This document shows positions 60,201-64,000 of a DNA stretch of 64,000 nt, in pieces. The translations under genes and the position numbers were made by a program. The DNA comes from UBA8752 sp036159995 (GTDB lineage Bacteria; Bacteroidota; Bacteroidia; Flavobacteriales_D; Sanyastnellaceae). Every line of letters begins with the position of its first letter. Position 1 is the first letter of the stretch. Location: positions 37,709 to 101,708 of the forward strand of contig JAYYEI010000070.1 of assembly GCA_036159995.1 (NCBI GenBank), written 5' to 3'. A model generated the notes under the pieces. The model ran no database searches. It worked only from the letters and a program-made list of their open reading frames with translations, and was not told where the DNA came from.

Positions 60201-61782
60201 GCCGCTTCAGGACTTCGTGATCGACACGGACGACGCTGTCTCCCAGTCCAATTTCTACTCGACCCGGAACGACCAGGATAGCCTGAATTTCCTGGCACCG
60301 ACGGCCTTCTACGACATCTCGGAGGCGGTCATCCAGTGCGAGGCGGTCAAGTTCATTCGGACGGCCGATGCCTTCGTCGAGCCGGACAGTGGGCGGGTGA
60401 CCGTGCGCCGCCGTGCGCAGATGGACCGGCTGTATCGGGCCGTCGTCGTGGCCAACGTCGTCACGCGTCACCACCGCTTGTTCGATGCGCAGGTCGACAT
60501 CCTCGGCCGCTTCGATTACGAGGCCGAGGCGAGCCTCTTTTACGAGGATGAGAACGGCCTCGAGCAGCTGATTCGCTTCGAGGAGGTCGAGGTGGACACC
60601 AGCGGGGAGACGGTCGGACAGGGGGTGATCCCCATCCAGGACGGCTTCGGCCTGAGTCCCTTCTTCGGATTCTCTGGAGCGGTCCGTCTCGCCGCTGCCC
60701 GGGAGCATCTGGAATTCGACGGGGCGGTGTCCCTCGAGGCGGCGTGTCCGGAAACGGACAAGCAGCAGTTGCTCTTCGAGGCGGTCATCGACCCCAAGGA
60801 TGTCCGCATTCCGATCGACACGGCCCTGCGGTCGCCCATGATGGACCACCTCGGCATCGGGGCGTACCTGCGCGACATCGACGAGCCGGGCGGCGGTCCC
60901 TATGGGGCCTTTGTGGACGAGAACCGGTCCAGCCGGGAGTTCCCCATCCTCGCCGCCAGTGGCGAATTGCGGTACGACAAGCGGGAGGGCAAGTACCAGG
61001 CCGGCTCGCCGGAGAAGATGATGCAGCCCAATCTGCCGGGCACCCTCATCGAATTGGAGGCGGGCCAATGCGCAGTGACCGGTTCCGGCCCGGTCGTGTT
61101 GCCCGTCGATTACGGCATGGTGACCCAACGATCGGCCGGATCGATCAAGGCGTTCCCGACCGGGACGGGCATCGAGGCGTCGTTGACCGCCGGCATTGAT
61201 TTCCCCTTTGACGATGCGGTGTGGAAGCTGCTCGCCGAGCGCATCCAGGCCTGGCCGACGGCGCTTCCGCTGGATGTGACGCAGACCACGTTCGAACCTA
61301 CGCTGCGCGAATGGCTCGGCTTGGAGGGTGCCGACGAGGTGCTGGGCGGGATGACCTTGATGGGGGTGTTCAAGAAGACGCCGGCGTCCATCCAGCACCG
61401 GTTGCTGCTGACCGGCCTCGACCTGACGTGGGATGCCAGCGAAGACGCCTTCATCAGCGGAGAAAACGGAATTGGCATTGTCTCGATGGACAAGCTGCCG
61501 GTTTTCCGTCGGGTGCCGGGCCGCGTGGAATGGAGCCTGGCCGGCACCAACGGCATCCTCCGGATCTATTTCCACCTCGACGAGGAGAATTGGTACTATT
61601 TCGAATACCGCAATGGCGTGATGAACATCACCAGCAAGGACCAGCAGTTCATCGATGCCATCACCGAGCTGAAGGATGACAAGCGCCGCTTCAAGGAGGA
61701 CAACCGCCGGTTCATTTATCAGATCCTGCCGTCCCGCGGTCGCAGAAACGAATTCGTGGACCGGTTCCCCGAATTGGATTGA
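57277..61782 (+). CDS. Very large exported protein of unknown function
   Basis: The 1,501-residue protein has a signal peptide (MVVRFLLSVLVLLAGGVSVGT, cut near the AQ at 25). I do not recognise a family. It is rich in beta-strands with Asp and Gly and contains a loosely repeated unit at about 308-345, 766-805 and 858-895, each with an L-x-L-x(3)-G-(L/M)-x-G-x-G stretch followed by F-x-x-A and a Ser-x-x-F. A helical section (about 25-145) follows the signal. No sortase, lipobox or T9SS tail is visible. A related large Bacteroidota envelope protein seems likely. It is transcribed apart from the capD gene, which diverges 54 bases away. Confidence 0.87.
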   Translation: MVVRFLLSVLVLLAGGVSVGTLRAQDEPIDLVSIEKRVMALSKTVERFDRDASRFLEKELLPALLSPSADPEILTVFEARLDRMEELNMGPFPEQFGYVRSVQAALTGDSLRIPFPAWDAAVARALEGRRSARDFQPLLVLGKDLLLDGIFHRTQSVEWEFEGAMAMALPDDGPPRLVLGPSGTLRALAKGDTLEVQRTGGHYDHGAERFEGRSGRVDWGRSGWDPERNYADFDAFSIRLKTPSLTVDSARFTTELFPDPLLGQLTDKARARKRDEKTGEALDAARYPRFDTYVNRLSMPDIVPGVDFQGGLTVRGAELQGKGTEEEPAELDFRRADTVLVKCRASLFILKAQQFGGQGVEAIVRLGADSVYHPELNLRFDLASQRLSLVRTQEGLGPRPFSDSYHKVSLDCDVLSWKMDENRLRLEGPPGSSRSTAILFSEDFFDRDVFRDMQGIDPVHPITRVYNHIRATGDTTFSSQQLASSIRLTEPKTRSMMIVLAHQGYLEMNLRTREATATDKLFADLANAAGRRDYDVLFFRSEAGASAHGEISLLNRLLKLEGVSRVDVSRDRGVVIEPRDGRVSIGADRDFDFAGSVRAGNLQFDGTDYAFDYESFSIELNAVEECKLRVNDEEERDARGLPKKKRVRNELENIEGVLRVDVPINRSGRLSDLYPEYPVLVTEAPSYVYWDDARIEGGAYERDRFRFVVEPFTLDSLDALGRQELVFDGTLESGDLLPPLTERLRVMDDLHLGFRTETPVGGYSVYGGAGTFDEDLTLDGGGLQGGGKLDFRTAHAESDRFVLLPDSTKGVAQVFTNAESAGPPPVPEAQGEGVAVLFEPRKSSLTVRSEDIPIRVFEGESELDGALTLGDAGMTGAGTMRFSGASLTSNLFELDRRRILSDTAAFQLDQRVEGALAFKTDNVHCTIDFDERVGEFASNDGETKIELPANQYICYMDEFKWYMDKDEMEMTSSREPLQDFVIDTDDAVSQSNFYSTRNDQDSLNFLAPTAFYDISEAVIQCEAVKFIRTADAFVEPDSGRVTVRRRAQMDRLYRAVVVANVVTRHHRLFDAQVDILGRFDYEAEASLFYEDENGLEQLIRFEEVEVDTSGETVGQGVIPIQDGFGLSPFFGFSGAVRLAAAREHLEFDGAVSLEAACPETDKQQLLFEAVIDPKDVRIPIDTALRSPMMDHLGIGAYLRDIDEPGGGPYGAFVDENRSSREFPILAASGELRYDKREGKYQAGSPEKMMQPNLPGTLIELEAGQCAVTGSGPVVLPVDYGMVTQRSAGSIKAFPTGTGIEASLTAGIDFPFDDAVWKLLAERIQAWPTALPLDVTQTTFEPTLREWLGLEGADEVLGGMTLMGVFKKTPASIQHRLLLTGLDLTWDASEDAFISGENGIGIVSMDKLPVFRRVPGRVEWSLAGTNGILRIYFHLDEENWYYFEYRNGVMNITSKDQQFIDAITELKDDKRRFKEDNRRFIYQILPSRGRRNEFVDRFPELD

Positions 61783-61818
61783 GTTCTGGGCGGTCGGGCA
61801 TTCGTACCTTCTTGGGCC

Positions 61819-63873
61819 ATGCTGGGATGCCCGTCCAAGCCATTGTCCTGCTGTCGTTGGCCGATTGTCGCTGCGCTGATTTTGGTCGGCTTGTCGGCCC
61901 GTGGTCAATGGACGTTGGCCGATCCGGATCCCGGCATCGTGGCCTACACGAACTTCCTCGGCCAGGGCCTGAGTTTTGTGGACTTCAACCTGGATGGATG
62001 GGATGACCTGACGCTCACGAATGCGTCCGGCTCCTTGGAGTTTCATGCCGGAGGCCCACAGGGATTCACGCCGATCGATCTCGGCATCACGGCTGGGGCT
62101 GGACGCCCGTTGTCCCTTATGTGGCTTGACATCGACAACGATGGCGATCGGGATTTCCTGCACACGGCCGGGATGTCCATTTCCTTGCTGTCTGGGGCGG
62201 GGACGGTTTCGCGGAGCCAAGTCTGGATCAATGTGAACGGAACCTTCGTCGACCGGACAGAGGAGTGGGGGTTCGATGGGCTGCAGAACCGACATGCTGC
62301 GGGCATGGCCTTTCACGACATCGAGGGGGATGGGGATCTGGATGTCATGGTGCCCGTGTATTCCTTGCCGTGTGAAGGGCATTGGGTGTCGGACAATGTG
62401 TTGTTTCGGCAGGATTCCGGTGCCTTCGTGGATGTGTCAATGTCCTCGGCCATCGCCGATGGCCATCGGTCATCGTTCCAGGCGGCTTGGATGCATTTGG
62501 ATGACGATGAGCTCATCGACCTCTTCGTGATCAACGATGCTGGGGTGGAGTTTGACTGCGACATGACCAACCAGGCCTACCTCAACAACGGGGACTGGAC
62601 CTTTTCTGAATCTTCTGAGGCGCTTGGTTTGGATGTTTCGTTGTCTTCCATGTCCATCACCATTGGGGATCCGGACGGGGATGGGCTGGAGGAGATCTTC
62701 GTGACCAATCAGGAGGCGGATGAATTCTATCCTTACACGCTTGAGACGGCCGCATTCTTCAACCGGAATGCCGATGGAGTGTGGGTTGAACAGGCGGCGG
62801 AAGTCGGTCTGGATGAGGCACGGTGGTCGTGGAGTGCGGTCTGGGTCGACCAAGACCTCGATGGCGTCGAGGAATTGGTGGTGGCCACGAATCCGTTCAA
62901 CTTTCCTGGGGATGGCGGTGAGGTGGAGTTTTATGACAATGGTCTGTACCGACAACCCCCGTTGACTGACTTAGAGAGCATCGCCTTTGAAGAGGATACC
63001 ACTTCATGGCCTGGCCGGGACCGGCCGATGCACTGCATCGTTCGGGGGGATCTCGATGGGGATGGAGATCCGGATGGGGTTGGGTTGGGCACGGGACCGT
63101 TCGCAACGGTGTGGATCAATGAGGTGGAGACAATTCATCCCAACCGACAAGGTTTGACCGTGGCTGTCTGCGGGACCCACGCCAACTCCGAAGCCATCGG
63201 CACGCGCATGGTCCTGCACAACGCAGGACAGACACAGCAAAGAACCTTGCGGGCCGGGGAGGATCTGTTTGCTCAGCATTCAACGACACAGTTTTTTGGT
63301 TTGGGCGAGTCCGCTGGGGCGGACAGCCTCGAGGTCTTCTGGCCGGATGGGATGCGATGGGTCCTTCACGACGTTGCGGCGGATTCGGCATATCACATCG
63401 TCGAGGGAGCCGAGGAGGTCCACGTCGAGTTCGGTCCCGTGAGCGGCGATTCCGTGCTGCTTCATGTCATGGCCCCGCCGAAGTGGACGGGCATCGAATG
63501 GAACGGAATGGAGTCCTCCGAGTCATCTAGGTGGGCCGTGGTGGGCGAGCCCATGTCAGGCCGCGTGCTGTGGTTCCATGGTCTGTTCGAGGTGGAGTTC
63601 GCAGTGGACTGGGCCCTGCTCGAGGATGGCATTTCGGGGTGTACTGTGTCTGTGGCGGACAACTACAATCCCGAGGCCACGGTTGACGATGGGTCCTGCA
63701 CCTACCAAGGATTCTGCGGACCGGGAACGGTGTGGTCCGTAGCGGACGAGCAATGCGTGTTGGCTGACCCCACCTGTCCTCCGGACGTCAACGGGGACGG
63801 CTTGATTGGGGTCGCGGACATCCTGGAGGTGCTGTCCTACTATGGGGAGTCCTGCTCGGCCGTAATGGATTGA
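61819..63873 (+). CDS. Secreted FG-GAP and ASPIC/UnbV protein with C-terminal DDGSC and NGDG module
   Basis: The 684-residue protein starts with a signal peptide that has several Cys (MLGCPSKPLSCCRWPIVAAL). FG-GAP/VCBS blades carry calcium loops (DFNLDGWDDLTLTN, DIDNDGDRDFLHTA, DIEGDGDLDVMVPV, DPDGDGLEEIFVTN, DLDGDGDPDGVGLG). An ASPIC/UnbV domain is at about 445-530 (SEAIGTRMVLHNAGQ, EVFWPDGMRWVLH). The end repeats the module of the protein at 9.2-12 kb: DNYNPEATVDDGSC, then a cysteine spacer, then DVNGDGLIGVADILEVLSYYG. The N-terminal FG-GAP domain is only distantly similar. It starts 36 bases after the 1,501-residue gene, with TACCTTCT six bases upstream of the ATG. Confidence 0.88.
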   Translation: MLGCPSKPLSCCRWPIVAALILVGLSARGQWTLADPDPGIVAYTNFLGQGLSFVDFNLDGWDDLTLTNASGSLEFHAGGPQGFTPIDLGITAGAGRPLSLMWLDIDNDGDRDFLHTAGMSISLLSGAGTVSRSQVWINVNGTFVDRTEEWGFDGLQNRHAAGMAFHDIEGDGDLDVMVPVYSLPCEGHWVSDNVLFRQDSGAFVDVSMSSAIADGHRSSFQAAWMHLDDDELIDLFVINDAGVEFDCDMTNQAYLNNGDWTFSESSEALGLDVSLSSMSITIGDPDGDGLEEIFVTNQEADEFYPYTLETAAFFNRNADGVWVEQAAEVGLDEARWSWSAVWVDQDLDGVEELVVATNPFNFPGDGGEVEFYDNGLYRQPPLTDLESIAFEEDTTSWPGRDRPMHCIVRGDLDGDGDPDGVGLGTGPFATVWINEVETIHPNRQGLTVAVCGTHANSEAIGTRMVLHNAGQTQQRTLRAGEDLFAQHSTTQFFGLGESAGADSLEVFWPDGMRWVLHDVAADSAYHIVEGAEEVHVEFGPVSGDSVLLHVMAPPKWTGIEWNGMESSESSRWAVVGEPMSGRVLWFHGLFEVEFAVDWALLEDGISGCTVSVADNYNPEATVDDGSCTYQGFCGPGTVWSVADEQCVLADPTCPPDVNGDGLIGVADILEVLSYYGESCSAVMD

Positions 63874-63897
63874 CCGGGTTTTCCCGACCTTGTGTCC

Positions 63898-64000
63898 ATG
63901 ACCGGTCCTGCGCCTTCCCATCCCCGTTATCCGCACCTCATGCAGCCTTTGGAGGTGGCCGGCATGCGCATGCCGAACCGGGCCATCATGGGCTCCATGC
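63898..64000 (+). CDS. NADH:flavin oxidoreductase / 2,4-dienoyl-CoA reductase-like (5' end only)
   Basis: The frame opens at the ATG at 63898 and is cut by the window end after 34 residues. The visible sequence (YPHLMQPLEVAGMRMPNRAI, then MGSM) resembles the N-terminus of FadH-type 2,4-dienoyl-CoA reductases and other Old-Yellow-Enzyme family proteins, where the loop NRxxMGSMH helps bind FMN. The last residues are missing, so subfamily is uncertain. It is the first evidence of fatty-acid degradation in this window. Confidence 0.65.
   Translation, partial: MTGPAPSHPRYPHLMQPLEVAGMRMPNRAIMGSM

Noticed and set aside
57220..62382. A 1,720-residue open frame on the minus strand, opposite the 1,501-residue gene
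   Set aside because: It is longer than the gene it covers but has no signal peptide, no known motif, an odd composition rich in His, Arg and Gln, and it also runs into the next plus-strand gene. Long antisense frames are expected in GC-rich coding DNA.
1..64000. Mobile elements, CRISPR arrays, tRNA or rRNA genes, attachment sites
   Set aside because: I found no transposase or integrase motif, no regular short repeats, and no cloverleaf in the gaps, which are all too short or already explained.

Overview
The window is about 64 kb of GC-rich, gene-dense chromosome that reads as core genome of a free-living, probably aquatic member of the Bacteroidota. The evidence is taxonomic by content: type IX secretion C-terminal domains, a PorE-like TPR/beta-propeller/OmpA protein, an S46 dipeptidyl-peptidase, Bacteroidota-type families (DUF4199, DUF4294, DUF6438), the order lumazine synthase / TPR protein / recF / DUF721, and -7 promoter boxes of the TAnnTTTG type. 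Start codons rarely have a Shine-Dalgarno sequence. I see no tRNA, rRNA, insertion sequence, prophage, integrase or CRISPR array, and no gene-free stretch longer than about 150 bases.

Layout. 1-7.8 kb (minus): a truncated ~1,040-residue TPR protein, a PorE-like OmpA protein, a DAACS symporter and chorismate synthase (aroC). 7.8-13.8 kb (plus): two histidine-degradation enzymes (hutI and a fused formimidoyltransferase-cyclodeaminase) separated by a large secreted FG-GAP/UnbV protein. 13.8-16.7 kb (minus): cutC, rplS, trmD and an aldo/keto reductase. 16.8-19.3 kb (plus): phosphoenolpyruvate carboxylase. 19.4-33.2 kb (minus): S46 peptidase, DUF6438 lipoprotein, yidC, a KdsC-like phosphatase, a DUF2520 oxidoreductase, a cytochrome c maturation cluster (ccmF, E, D, C, B), a DEDDh exonuclease, a DUF4294 protein and a biotin carboxylase. 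33.2-37 kb: an SDR, the small signal-recognition-particle RNA (which I found as structure in the DNA), a DUF4199 membrane protein with a GT2 glycosyltransferase, and mnmA.

37-43 kb (plus): an ECF sigma factor translationally coupled to a membrane-anchored PKD protein, followed by a 1,273-residue adhesin-like T9SS type-B cargo protein and a strong terminator. 43-50.8 kb (minus): two M1 metallopeptidases flanking BioY, a DUF2461 protein, a GT22-type mannosyltransferase, ribH and a TPR membrane protein. 50.9-53.2 kb (plus): recF, DUF721 and a methyltransferase. 53.2-57.2 kb (minus): an esterase with a T9SS tail, a YigZ protein, a conserved hypothetical and a CapD/PglF-type nucleotide-sugar dehydratase. 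57.3-64 kb (plus): a 1,501-residue exported protein of unknown function, a second FG-GAP/UnbV protein sharing its C-terminal module with the first, and the first codons of a 2,4-dienoyl-CoA reductase-like enzyme cut by the window end.

The main themes are envelope and secretion (PorE-like protein, YidC, SRP RNA, T9SS cargo, surface-protein modules), scavenging of peptides and amino acids (S46, two M1 peptidases, symporter, histidine degradation, BioY) and cytochrome c assembly. The most interesting signals are: many start codons lying only 4-9 bases after a TAnnTTTG box, with the SRP RNA gene acting as an internal ruler that implies leaderless transcripts; a sigma factor paired with a transmembrane protein ending in a T9SS-like domain and carrying a C9 tract; a cysteine-type CcmE beside a CcmC with a large extracytoplasmic insertion; and a repeated cysteine/calcium-type C-terminal module on two FG-GAP proteins.
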